NCBI GenBank assembly: GCA_015057165.1
Contig: SVEY01000005.1
Coordinates: 70,593 to 134,592 of the forward strand
Direction: 5' to 3'
Source: Lachnospiraceae bacterium
Lineage (GTDB): Bacteria; Bacillota; Clostridia; Lachnospirales; Lachnospiraceae
Length of the DNA stretch: 64,000 nucleotides
Shown here: positions 9,501-18,398 of the stretch, in pieces
Numbering within the stretch: the stretch's first letter is position 1
Layout: every line of letters starts with the position of its first letter
Notes under the pieces: generated by a model
The model's database searches: none
What the model was told of the DNA's origin: nothing
The model's input: the letters and a program-made list of their open reading frames with translations, nothing else
Made by a program: the position numbers and the translations under genes

Positions 9501-11479
9501 CCAAGAGTTATGATTCAGAGAAGTCTAACAATCTAATTATATTTGATGAGACAAGTAAAGCTAATGTTACGGATGGAGTTCTTTATAATGGACATACATA
9601 TCTTGTTACAAGAATACTTCCGCCATCGGATGTAGGGCTTATTCCTTGGAAGTTAGAAATCTACAAACAGGGAAATGATTCAATAAGATTTAGCCAAATT
9701 GGTTATACAAGAATACCGGCTAAGGAACGTACAGTAATCAATGTGTTACAGATGAATCCTAATCCTAATATGAGTGGAAATGGTTTCGATGATCTGTCTT
9801 ACTGCTTTGCTAATCATTATCGTTTCAAGCTTGATAATTGGTATGGTAATATTACGCCTAACGCAACATTTATTAATAATCAGGAAATGTCTAACCTGTA
9901 TAGCGAACAGTATGTGAAAGACTTTAATATTCAAGTTGATTTTATGGATAATGACTATTGGATGCAAGTATATGGAAACGACAGAGATAAATGGGCATCG
10001 GCTCTTATGGAATACGATATGATTATTATTGGATTCAAGGACATGGCAAAGTTTACCAATAATGAGAATTATATCTATGGATTTGAGAAGTTTAGAGAAG
10101 CCGGCAAATCAGTTATCCTAAGCCATGACCTGTGTGAAGATGCGTCAATGGGCATAATGGATATGACTGATAACTATAGGACTGATTCTATTATTCAGTC
10201 AGATGTGCGTTATTATCTAAGAGATATATCAGGACAACTTAGGAAGTATTATAAAGCTGATTCAGACGAAGAACATAAGAATGATTATTCATATCTGGAT
10301 TACAGTTTGCGTGGCGATAATTTAACATTTGAACCAAGCGATATATTCAAGATATTTACATCTATTCGAGAATACAAAGCTGTAGGTACGGGAGATACTA
10401 ATGTAGATTACTTCATGCAGAATAAAGATAATAAGGCGAATACACCAATATATGATAAATACACGTATACTTATGGTGTATTTGCCAATAATGATTCTGA
10501 TCCTAATTGGAAATATACATATGATGCGAATCAGGGAATATGGCTTAATACTCCAATTAATACAATTAGAGAATACTATGATAAGAAGGACGGAGCATTA
10601 GATGGCATATATACTAATAAGCCGGCAGGAATTATTCAGGATAATTCTACTCGTTCTATGTTATATTATAGTACTATTAATTACGATCGAAATAATAATT
10701 CTTTCTTAGATAAGTTAGATAGAGCTGTTAACCTTAGTAGAAAAGACCTGGTATGGCAGACTAAGACCTTTGCTACTAATAAGGTACAGGAAGTTAATGA
10801 GGGACAGATTACAAAGTACCCTTACGAAATTCCTAAAACTCTTGATGTGGCACAGACCCATACCCAGAACTACCAGCTTGACTTAGAATATGATGAAGAA
10901 GGTGATGTTCTTATATGGTATAACCTGGCTGGTAATGGAATATATAAAGGCAGAAATCAGGACTGTAGAAATGATTATTACATCTATACAAAGGGTAATA
11001 TAACTTATACTGGAGTAGGTCATAGTGGAGGACTTACAGAGAACGAGAAGAAACTATTTGTTAATACAATGGTTGCATCTTATCGTTCAAGTGCTTCTGA
11101 TCCGTATATAACAATTACTAATCAGGATGCTGTTAATAATGGCAAGACCACGACTATATATCTAGAAGATAGAGGAGACGGTGGTAATAATATTGATATT
11201 AACTACCGAATCAATGATGACACAACTAATTCTAAGATTAATAGAGGTTATCTTGTTCATATATATAAGGATGGTGAGTGGCAAGAAGTAATAGATGCTG
11301 AGAAAGCGACAGATTATAAGATAGAAAATGTGTCCTATAGTGAAGTGAAGGCAAATGGACAGGTTCAGTATGTGTTATATCTTGTTTCAAAATATACAAA
11401 TGACCAAGGAATAGATGTTTACGCATATGATACACAGACTGTAAATGTTGTTCTTATGCCGATGTTCAACCTACGATAA
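6596..11479 (+). CDS. Very large exported surface protein, DUF5057-like (copy 1)
   Basis: The product has 1627 residues from the ATG at 6596, which has AAGGAGA 5 bases upstream; an in-frame GTG at 6578 lacks a ribosome site. An N-terminal membrane helix (about residues 8-33) acts as signal or anchor, followed at once by PDYISKDTSK..NPYTILEIVPDVNSATVGYLINGCEP. That 'ILEIVPD..GYLINGCEP' signature is what I associate with DUF5057 proteins of Clostridia; this is from memory. The body is rich in Asn, Tyr and Asp. No catalytic motif was recognised. It lies next to the pilus operon with its own leader region, so a role in pilus function or adhesion is inference. A paralog follows downstream. Confidence 0.6.
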   Translation: MNSISNRTKVFRIVIGVVILITCVVIGMATTVVIQASGGSPLPDYISKDTSKTLGTSENPYTILEIVPDVNSATVGYLINGCEPNNLLAIGATDSATSLYEGAFATDKSPTSTVGDKKDAYVYKQDQSSIGTTPSSGFMEKSDTYKGSGQPGTDMAYSEFGYFTRVTNGTGNYNYNSSKKCFVPANGGNFSWTCVGEFQYVGYGNVPNGSIACSRALDFGLGGERKFSYDYNSNTGAIGSDAYNYYYTPTGDFAWVPNNNYNNENIFMENQTEITYVEDDKTKTRPITSAKVGDKLYMTRTENVYYVYKASAITVNDLLLKELVTSDTTGLNYKTQVVTVTPAQLVVDNSGSGEDIKAKDLIDTADAIIIHDCETGYKIAQSLDNAPAGDVPKFNNNVSRDLTTRTVNYMVARGAGASPAAIMFDEEAIDSASNCNNLKLLYGVYNNLGAKLAYNWMSGKQYSDKLSAAQGQPNYRNFGYEEVDALGKSQFVYNFKGGDDSWLTSAFADESKIVKSALNEPAFYNVNVDSSMSVAKMFTAINKESKAYNQPRKLTILEVQPNEKFYYDPNNRDSWIKYYLDLFPWFIGTGTDVTADITVKTMPTYEFIGKNEDVNENYDMVLIGNKEQDETNGKYGYNDPYLQIPLPTEVGGDGVTPCPVSYTAVGDLITTYGYHKYPVDEAYEAMIEDWDNTENYNSWTGARTNTDEVEPEPDSSSSRYSYKWKYGLFRDNRWYNTKNVKALRDKTYNIGFSRNFIREIVGGGDADDWQGLLWWYQKTRNPVYGTKHGSDANMVGLRYSGNDLTKKKYDQLLDFSTQAPLIVADDLYWQEVYPGWSEYASAYKIDQSSFIYKLANMNVQEKSTVHKYTNGVDVNKKANKVKSEIISDNLTATFTNTVGNMPGLPTEYDNNNSNNQKDSAGNNVLQYHFVLNGNDRSTYGVNLYTDSNGNGIFEGCINHEKERTATGDTKSYDSEKSNNLIIFDETSKANVTDGVLYNGHTYLVTRILPPSDVGLIPWKLEIYKQGNDSIRFSQIGYTRIPAKERTVINVLQMNPNPNMSGNGFDDLSYCFANHYRFKLDNWYGNITPNATFINNQEMSNLYSEQYVKDFNIQVDFMDNDYWMQVYGNDRDKWASALMEYDMIIIGFKDMAKFTNNENYIYGFEKFREAGKSVILSHDLCEDASMGIMDMTDNYRTDSIIQSDVRYYLRDISGQLRKYYKADSDEEHKNDYSYLDYSLRGDNLTFEPSDIFKIFTSIREYKAVGTGDTNVDYFMQNKDNKANTPIYDKYTYTYGVFANNDSDPNWKYTYDANQGIWLNTPINTIREYYDKKDGALDGIYTNKPAGIIQDNSTRSMLYYSTINYDRNNNSFLDKLDRAVNLSRKDLVWQTKTFATNKVQEVNEGQITKYPYEIPKTLDVAQTHTQNYQLDLEYDEEGDVLIWYNLAGNGIYKGRNQDCRNDYYIYTKGNITYTGVGHSGGLTENEKKLFVNTMVASYRSSASDPYITITNQDAVNNGKTTTIYLEDRGDGGNNIDINYRINDDTTNSKINRGYLVHIYKDGEWQEVIDAEKATDYKIENVSYSEVKANGQVQYVLYLVSKYTNDQGIDVYAYDTQTVNVVLMPMFNLR

Positions 11480-11529
11480 TGTTATTGTGAAGTTACAAGA
11501 CCTTTATATTGTTATTCTTTAATAAATAA

Positions 11530-11571
11530 ACTGCTATGACTAATAAATAATAGTCATAGCAGTTTTATTTT
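11530..11571 (+). terminator. Rho-independent terminator after the first DUF5057-like gene
   Basis: A perfect 13-bp stem pairs 11530-11542 with 11551-11563 across an 8-nt A/T loop and is followed by a T-rich tract. The remaining gap (11572-11722) is an AT-rich leader with no gene seen. Confidence 0.88.
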
Positions 11572-11722
11572 TGCGTGTTTTATGATATATTATAGGAAAC
11601 TGTAGGAATAAAACGATTGCGAAAATGACGATTAAATGCCAATTGTGCGGAAACGAAGATAATGCAACAAAAAACTTAATATAGAATAAAAATACACAAA
11701 TATACACTTATAGGAGAAGGAC

Positions 11723-14700
11723 ATGAATACTAGTTCGAGGACAGGCAGATTACTAATTAAGGTAATGGGAGCTTTTGCTGCAGTTTCTCTAGCTGCAATA
11801 ACAGGGATTGTTCTTACTGTATCTTTCGCATCGTCAGGAAGTAACTTACCTGATTATACTAAGAAGGATACATCTAAGGTACTTGGGACGGAGGAGAATC
11901 CATATACAATACTTGAAATTGTTCCTGATGTGGATAGCGCTACGGTAGGCTATCTAATAAATGGACAGGAACCTAGAAATCTACTTTCTATAGGTGCGAC
12001 AGATAAGAGTGTGGCATATTCAGCGGCGGGCATATACCAAGATGCATTTGCATCAGAGGGTAGCCCGTCGTCTTTTGTTGGAGACTATCAGGATGCTTAC
12101 ACATTTGACCAGGATAAGGGAGCAATAGGAACTAACCCAGCATCAGGCTTTGTAGAGAAGAAAGATGAATATAAATCAGAGCATGAATCTGGAACTGATA
12201 TGGCATACTCTGAATTCGGATATTACACTAGAGTTACTAATGGCACAGGCAACTATAATTATGATACAGGCAAGAAATGCTTTGTTCCTGCAAATGGTGG
12301 TAATTTTAGTTGGACCAGCGTGGGAGCCTTTGAACATGTTGGAACGGGACAGATTCCGGAGGGGAGTATTCCTTGTTCAAGAGCTTTAGATTATGGTGTA
12401 GATGGAGAGAGAAGCTATAGCTATAATAATGCGACTCACACAGGGGAGATAGGCGAGAAGGCATACAAATACTATTATTCCCCTACAGGTGGTTTTAAGT
12501 GGGTGCCTAATAATAATTATAATAATGAGAATGTCTTTATTGAGAATCAGACGGAGATGACTTATGTGGAGGGTGAAGAGACTAAGACAAGACCTATTAC
12601 CAGCGCTCAGGTAGGGGATAAGCTCTACATGACAAGAACTGAGAATGTATACTATGTGTATAAAGCAAGCGCTATAACAGTTAACGATTTGTTCTTAAAG
12701 GAATTAGTCTCTCCTGATGCAACAGCTCTTAATTATAAGACACAGGTGGTAACAGTTACACCTGCACAATTAGTAGTAGATGATACTAATCGTAATGAAG
12801 CTGATAAAGCCAAAGACTTAATTGACACTGCAGATATGATTATGGTGCATGATAGTTCTACTGGATATAGAATTGCCAGAGCCCTAGATGGAGGAACGGG
12901 AGAAGTCCCTAAGTTTAGAAATATTAATAGTGGCTCGAAAGACTTAACTCTCAAGACAGCTAATTATATTATTGAGCGAGGTGCTAAGGGGTATAATACG
13001 GATTTCTTAGGAAATGTTACTAAGCCAGCGGCTGTAGTTTTTGACGAAGAAGCTATTAAGAGCGCTAATTCATATTCTACGGCATCTAATAATTGTGCTA
13101 ATCTCAAGCTTGTATATGATGTATATAATAATTTGGGCTCTAAGCTTGCTTATAACTGGATGAGTGGACAGCCATATACGGCGAAAATTAATGTGGCAAA
13201 AGGTCTTCCGAATTATAGAAATTTTGGATTCGAAGAAGTGGATGCCCTGGGTAGATCTCAGTTTGTATATAATTATAAAGGAACAGATGATTCCTGGTTA
13301 ACTAATGCATTTGCAAATAGCAGCAAAATTGTTAAATCAGAACTTAACAAACCCGCTTTTTCTAATGTGAATGCGGGAGCAACTATGTCAGTTGCCACAA
13401 TGCTATCTGCAATCAACAAAGAGGCTAATGGATACAATCAGCCTAGAAAACTTCGTATCTTAGAATTACAACCTAATGAGAAATACTACTTTGACGCTAA
13501 TAATAAGGATGCCTGGGTATATTACTATCTATCACTATTCCCATGGTTTATAGGAACTGGTAAAGACGTTACTGCTGATAGGGATATGGCGCCGACAGAA
13601 GAAAATCCTGCTGATATTACAGTCACAACTATGCCTACTTATGAATTCATTGGAAGAAATGAAGACGTTAATGAGACCTACGATATGATTCTTGTAGGCA
13701 ATAAGGAGCAGGACGAGACTAATGGTGGATATGGGCAGGATGGCAAGGTAGGATATAATGATGCCTTGCCAAACCAGATGGCATACACTGCTGTAGGTGA
13801 TCTCGTTACTACATTTGGTGGAGATGAGATGTTAGATTGGTCGAAAGAAGATAATGATTCTTATAAGTGGAATTATGGACTACTTAATAACAATGTATGG
13901 TCTAATTCTAATAATGCTAGACCACATGGTAGTTGGTATAGAAGAAATATTGGAGGATTATTTAGCCCCAAATACGTACCATATTACGATAGAGGATTCT
14001 ATAGACCGATTATTGTGGGAAGCGGAGCCTTTGGTGATAATGATGGCTTCTATGGATTAGGAGAATTATTCTTATTTAATGGATTAAATAACTGGTGGCA
14101 CTATAATGATAATTCGGATGCTAATATTTTTGCAACAAAACATGGCTCTGATGCTAACATGATAGGACTTCGCTATTCTGGTAATGATTTTACTAAGAAA
14201 AAGTATGATCAATTACTTGATTTTGCTAATCAAGGTCCAATTATTGTGGCAGATGATTTGTATAATAACGAAATGGAAAGCCCTGATATACCTAATCGAA
14301 ACAAGATTGATGAAAGTTCCTTCGTATATCAGTTGGCTAAGAAGAATCAGGATGACGGCGCAGTTAATAAGTACGCCCATGGTGTTACAGACAGGATTAA
14401 TGATGTAAAAAGACATTTAGAAGAAGATAATTGTTCTGCTACATTTACTAATACCATGAATAATCAGCCTGGGCTTCCTACTGAATATGACGCTGATTCA
14501 GCTATTAATTATAATACACAGAAGGATAGTTCGGGTAATAATGTACTACAGTATCATTTCGTGCTTAATGGAGATATTGATACGACTTATGGTGTAAATG
14601 TATATACTGATAGTAATAGCAATGGTATATTCGAAGGTTGTATTAATCATACCAAAGAAAGAAATGCTAATGGCGATAATAAGTCTTTTGAATCAGAGAA

Positions 14701-16708
14701 AGCAGATAATCTTACTATATTTGATGAGACCATTAAAGCATTTATATACGATGGTAATCTATATGCTAATCATACATATCTTGTTACTAAGATTATGCCG
14801 GCTTCTGATGTGGGTATGATTCCTTGGAAACTTGAAATATACAATAAATCTAATGATTCTGTAAGATATAGTAAGATTGGTTATACAAGAATTCCTTCTA
14901 ATGGTAATAAGACAACTATTACAGTTCTTCAGATGAATCTTATGCCCGATATGCAGGATAATGCAAGCACAACCACTGTGAATTTTGCAGATAATTCAGA
15001 TGTTGGAAGAAAATTCAAGAATTATACTAGGGGACTCGAAGACTTCAATATTCAGATTGAATTCAAACAAAATCGTGATTGGTATAGAACATATCACGAT
15101 AACAGAGAACAGTGGGCAAAGGATATAATGAAGTATGATATGCTTGTTATAGGATTTAAGGATGTAGCATACTTTACAAATGATGAAGATTTCATCTACG
15201 GCTTTGAGAAGTTTAGAGCAGCTGGCAAGTCCATTATATTAAGTCATGATCTTGTTCAGGATGCATCAATTGATATTGGTGGTAAGAACAAAATCGATGG
15301 AAGATATCCAGAGAATTATGAAGAGACCAAGGTAATACAATCTGATGTAAGGTATTATCTAAGAGATATATCAGGACAGATTAGAAAATACTACGATGCA
15401 GCAAACTATAATGTTACTAATCCATCTGCTATAGATTATGATTATATGAAGTATTATTCTTATGGAAGGCGTGATCTGACATTTGAACCAAGTGATAACT
15501 TTAAGATATTTACTTCTGTATTAGAGAGGTTTGCCATTGATTTCTGGGATGGTAATACAATATGGCTTGAGGTAAAAGATTATAATCAGACGCCTCTAAT
15601 TGATAAATATACATATACCTATGGTAACTTCGATGACCCAAGGCTTACAGAATACTTTGGTTATATCAGACATCCAGATCATAGAGAACAGGCTATTACG
15701 AAACCAATTAAGGTAATAAGAGACTATTATAGTGATCATGGTTCTAAACCTGCTAATATGATAATGGATAATTCTGTTAGGGCAATGCTTTTCTACAATT
15801 ATATTAATTATAATGATAGTAGAAATACAAGGAGAAGTGCTCCGTTTAGCGGATTTAGGGATAGAATTGACAGAACTGTTAAGAATGTAGACCTTACTAA
15901 TCTAGATAGTAGAAGACAACTTATATGGGGATCTAATTCCATGCTTACCAATAGAGTTTCGGCAGCTAATGAAGGTCAGATTACCAAGTATCCATTTGCG
16001 ATACCAGATACCATATTTGTTGCTGATACCCATGCTCAGAACTATCAGTTAGATCTCGAATACGATAGCGATGGAGATGTACTAGTATGGTATAACTTAG
16101 CAGGAACTGGCAACAGAGGCAGTGGTTCTGCGGTTAATACTAATTCTATTAATGTATATGATAGTAAACATCAGGACTCTCGCAATAATTACTACATTTA
16201 CACTAAGGGAAATGTTACATATACAGGACTTGGACATAGTGCTAGCAACAATTCGCCTATGTCAGATGACGAGATTAAGCTATTTATTAATACAATGGTG
16301 GCAGCCTATCGTTCAGGTGCGTCAGATCCTTATATAACTGTTACTAATCCGGATGCTGTTAATAATGGCAAGACCACGACTATATATCTAGAAGATAGAG
16401 GAGACGGTGGTAATAATATTGATATTAACTACCGAATCAATGATGACACAACTAATTCTAAGATTAATAGACAATACCTCCTTCATATATATAAGGATGG
16501 TGAGTGGCAAGGAATGATTGAAGATGCTGAGAAGGCCAAGGATTATAAGATAGAAAATGTATCTTATAGTGAAGTAAAAACTAATGGACAGGTTCAGTAT
16601 CAGATACTTCTTGTTTCGTCGTATATTAATGACCAGGGAGTAGAAGTACTAGTATCAGATGTACAGAATGTAAATGTTGTTCTGATGCCGATGTTTGGAT
16701 TAAGGTAA
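11723..16708 (+). CDS. Very large exported surface protein, DUF5057-like (copy 2)
   Basis: The product has 1661 residues. The ATG follows AGGAGAAGG, the same start context as copy 1. It has an N-terminal hydrophobic helix (about residues 10-33), then the same NLPDYTKKDTSK..NPYTILEIVPDVDSATVGYLINGQEP signature. It is collinear with copy 1 over nearly the whole length, with clear amino acid identity but many synonymous changes, plus local insertions near residues 620-720 and 1400-1500. One 121-bp block near the 3' end (16351-16471) is identical at DNA level to 11125-11245 of copy 1. The C-terminal ~120 residues (YRINDDTTNSKINR..HIYKDGEWQ) look like a compact beta domain. Function unknown. Confidence 0.6.
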   Translation: MNTSSRTGRLLIKVMGAFAAVSLAAITGIVLTVSFASSGSNLPDYTKKDTSKVLGTEENPYTILEIVPDVDSATVGYLINGQEPRNLLSIGATDKSVAYSAAGIYQDAFASEGSPSSFVGDYQDAYTFDQDKGAIGTNPASGFVEKKDEYKSEHESGTDMAYSEFGYYTRVTNGTGNYNYDTGKKCFVPANGGNFSWTSVGAFEHVGTGQIPEGSIPCSRALDYGVDGERSYSYNNATHTGEIGEKAYKYYYSPTGGFKWVPNNNYNNENVFIENQTEMTYVEGEETKTRPITSAQVGDKLYMTRTENVYYVYKASAITVNDLFLKELVSPDATALNYKTQVVTVTPAQLVVDDTNRNEADKAKDLIDTADMIMVHDSSTGYRIARALDGGTGEVPKFRNINSGSKDLTLKTANYIIERGAKGYNTDFLGNVTKPAAVVFDEEAIKSANSYSTASNNCANLKLVYDVYNNLGSKLAYNWMSGQPYTAKINVAKGLPNYRNFGFEEVDALGRSQFVYNYKGTDDSWLTNAFANSSKIVKSELNKPAFSNVNAGATMSVATMLSAINKEANGYNQPRKLRILELQPNEKYYFDANNKDAWVYYYLSLFPWFIGTGKDVTADRDMAPTEENPADITVTTMPTYEFIGRNEDVNETYDMILVGNKEQDETNGGYGQDGKVGYNDALPNQMAYTAVGDLVTTFGGDEMLDWSKEDNDSYKWNYGLLNNNVWSNSNNARPHGSWYRRNIGGLFSPKYVPYYDRGFYRPIIVGSGAFGDNDGFYGLGELFLFNGLNNWWHYNDNSDANIFATKHGSDANMIGLRYSGNDFTKKKYDQLLDFANQGPIIVADDLYNNEMESPDIPNRNKIDESSFVYQLAKKNQDDGAVNKYAHGVTDRINDVKRHLEEDNCSATFTNTMNNQPGLPTEYDADSAINYNTQKDSSGNNVLQYHFVLNGDIDTTYGVNVYTDSNSNGIFEGCINHTKERNANGDNKSFESEKADNLTIFDETIKAFIYDGNLYANHTYLVTKIMPASDVGMIPWKLEIYNKSNDSVRYSKIGYTRIPSNGNKTTITVLQMNLMPDMQDNASTTTVNFADNSDVGRKFKNYTRGLEDFNIQIEFKQNRDWYRTYHDNREQWAKDIMKYDMLVIGFKDVAYFTNDEDFIYGFEKFRAAGKSIILSHDLVQDASIDIGGKNKIDGRYPENYEETKVIQSDVRYYLRDISGQIRKYYDAANYNVTNPSAIDYDYMKYYSYGRRDLTFEPSDNFKIFTSVLERFAIDFWDGNTIWLEVKDYNQTPLIDKYTYTYGNFDDPRLTEYFGYIRHPDHREQAITKPIKVIRDYYSDHGSKPANMIMDNSVRAMLFYNYINYNDSRNTRRSAPFSGFRDRIDRTVKNVDLTNLDSRRQLIWGSNSMLTNRVSAANEGQITKYPFAIPDTIFVADTHAQNYQLDLEYDSDGDVLVWYNLAGTGNRGSGSAVNTNSINVYDSKHQDSRNNYYIYTKGNVTYTGLGHSASNNSPMSDDEIKLFINTMVAAYRSGASDPYITVTNPDAVNNGKTTTIYLEDRGDGGNNIDINYRINDDTTNSKINRQYLLHIYKDGEWQGMIEDAEKAKDYKIENVSYSEVKTNGQVQYQILLVSSYINDQGVEVLVSDVQNVNVVLMPMFGLR

Positions 16709-16751
16709 GGTTAGTTGACATATTGACAGTTTGTATAGAAGTCATTATTAA

Positions 16752-16784
16752 AGTCCCCTTTGGCGATTTGCTTTAGGGGGCTTT
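16752..16784 (+). terminator. Probable terminator after the second DUF5057-like gene
   Basis: The arms AGTCCCC and GGGGGCT pair with one G-U around an A/T-rich loop and are followed by TTT. The T tract is short, so confidence is moderate. Confidence 0.6.
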
Positions 16785-16822
16785 CCTAATAATTAAAATA
16801 TGTCTTAAGAAGAATAAATTCA

Positions 16823-16899
16823 TTGTGTAAAATTCCTTCGATTATTGTATAATATGTCGTAAGGGGTACCATGCGTTAGCATGGTGGATGCCTTACGAC
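16823..16899 (+). promoter_or_regulatory. pyrB promoter and nested hairpin leader
   Basis: TTGTGT (16823-16828) is separated by 18 bases from TATAAT (16847-16852). The transcript would start within a nested hairpin: an outer 9-bp stem pairs 16856-16864 with 16891-16899, and an inner 7-bp stem pairs 16868-16874 with 16879-16885 around the loop GTTA. No T tract follows, so it is not a simple terminator. It may stabilise the mRNA or serve nucleotide-dependent control of the pyrimidine genes. Confidence 0.55.
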
Positions 16900-16947
16900 T
16901 GGTAATATGATAAGATATATGCTTAATGCGAAGATAAGGAGATTACT

Positions 16948-17868
16948 ATGCGACATCTTATGAGTCCTATGGACTTTACAGTGGAAGAACTTGAAGAACT
17001 TATGGACCTTGCCAATGATATCGAGAATAATCGTGATAAATACAGTGAAATCTGTAAGGGTAAGAAGCTTGCCACATGCTTCTATGAGCCAAGTACAAGA
17101 ACAAGGCTTTCTTTTGAAGCAGCTATGATTAATCTTGGCGGTCAGGTACTTGGATTTGCAAGTGCAGATTCCAGTTCTGCTGCGAAAGGTGAATCCGTAT
17201 CTGATACCATTCGTGTAATATCATGTTACGCAGATATATGTGCTATGAGACATCCAAAAGAAGGAGCGCCGCTTGTTGCTTCTAAGAAATCCCTTATTCC
17301 TGTTATTAACGCAGGTGATGGAGGACATGAGCATCCTACACAGACCTTAACTGATCTACTTACAATAAGATCATTAAATGGTAAGATTGGCAATATGACA
17401 ATTGGCCTTTGTGGCGATTTGAAGTTTGGACGTACTGTTCATTCTCTTATAAATGCTCTTGTAAGATATGAAGGAATCAAATTCATTCTTATATCTCCTA
17501 AAGAGCTTCGAGTTCCTGATTATATTAGAGAAGATGTGCTAGAGAAGAATAATATTCCATACCAGGAAGTTGAGAGACTAGAAGACGCAATGCCAAGTCT
17601 TGATATTCTCTATATGACAAGAGTTCAACAGGAGCGTTTCTTCAACGAGGAAGAATATCTTCGTATGAAGGGCTTCTATATCCTAGATGAAGACAAGATG
17701 AAGCTTGCTAAGATGGATATGCTTGTACTTCATCCTCTTCCAAGGGTAAATGAGATTTCGGTAGAGGTGGACGAAGATCCACGAGCAGCATATTTCAAGC
17801 AAGCACAATATGGTGTTTATATTAGAATGGCACTAATTCTTACACTTCTAGGGCTTAATAAGAAGTAG
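16948..17868 (+). CDS. pyrB: Aspartate carbamoyltransferase catalytic subunit
   Basis: The enzyme condenses carbamoyl phosphate with L-aspartate to N-carbamoyl-aspartate, the committed step of pyrimidine synthesis, in the cytoplasm. The 306-residue length is normal. The carbamoyl phosphate loop STRTR is at residues 49-53, HPTQ at 129-132 and HPLPR at 262-266. The ATG has AAGGAG 8-9 bases upstream. The regulatory subunit gene follows 44 bases later, so a dodecameric allosteric ATCase of the enterobacterial PyrB-PyrI type is expected rather than the unregulated Bacillus type. Confidence 0.97.
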   Translation: MRHLMSPMDFTVEELEELMDLANDIENNRDKYSEICKGKKLATCFYEPSTRTRLSFEAAMINLGGQVLGFASADSSSAAKGESVSDTIRVISCYADICAMRHPKEGAPLVASKKSLIPVINAGDGGHEHPTQTLTDLLTIRSLNGKIGNMTIGLCGDLKFGRTVHSLINALVRYEGIKFILISPKELRVPDYIREDVLEKNNIPYQEVERLEDAMPSLDILYMTRVQQERFFNEEEYLRMKGFYILDEDKMKLAKMDMLVLHPLPRVNEISVEVDEDPRAAYFKQAQYGVYIRMALILTLLGLNKK

Positions 17869-17912
17869 ACATTGAACTTAAGTTATTAGATAACAATATT
17901 AAGGAGATTAAC

Positions 17913-18347
17913 ATGCTTAACATAAGTGGAATACATGAAGGATACGTACTTGATCATATCAAGGCTGGTCAGGCTATGGAGATATATCATCATCTCCATT
18001 TAGAAGATTTCGAAGGAACTGTAGCAATGATTATGAATGTTGAGAGTTCTAAGATGGGACGAAAAGACATAATTAAGCTGGAGTGTTCCTTAGATGCCAT
18101 TGATCTTGATATATTAGGATATGTTGACCATAGTATTACTGTAAATGTAATACACAAAGATAAAATTGTTGATAAGAAGGAACTTCGCCTTCCTAAGAAG
18201 ATCACTAATGTTATAAAGTGTAAGAATCCTAGATGTATTACAAGTATAGAACAGGGACTAGATCAGGTTTTTGTTCTCTGTGACGAGAAGGAGAAATTGT
18301 ATCGTTGTCAGTATTGCGAGGAGAAATACTCGCCTAAAGGTAAATAG
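17913..18347 (+). CDS. pyrI: Aspartate carbamoyltransferase regulatory subunit
   Basis: The 144-residue PyrI binds nucleotides in its N-terminal domain and contacts PyrB through a C-terminal zinc domain. The four zinc cysteines are visible as CKNPRC followed by CQYC near the C-terminus (about residues 108-135). The ATG has AAGGAG upstream. It sits in operon with pyrB. The protein confers CTP/ATP allostery in characterised enzymes; whether that holds here is inferred from family membership. Confidence 0.95.
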   Translation: MLNISGIHEGYVLDHIKAGQAMEIYHHLHLEDFEGTVAMIMNVESSKMGRKDIIKLECSLDAIDLDILGYVDHSITVNVIHKDKIVDKKELRLPKKITNVIKCKNPRCITSIEQGLDQVFVLCDEKEKLYRCQYCEEKYSPKGK

Positions 18348-18398
18348 TTTTATGTCTATTTAATCTAATAAATCGTTTAACATGTGGGGTGATGATTA

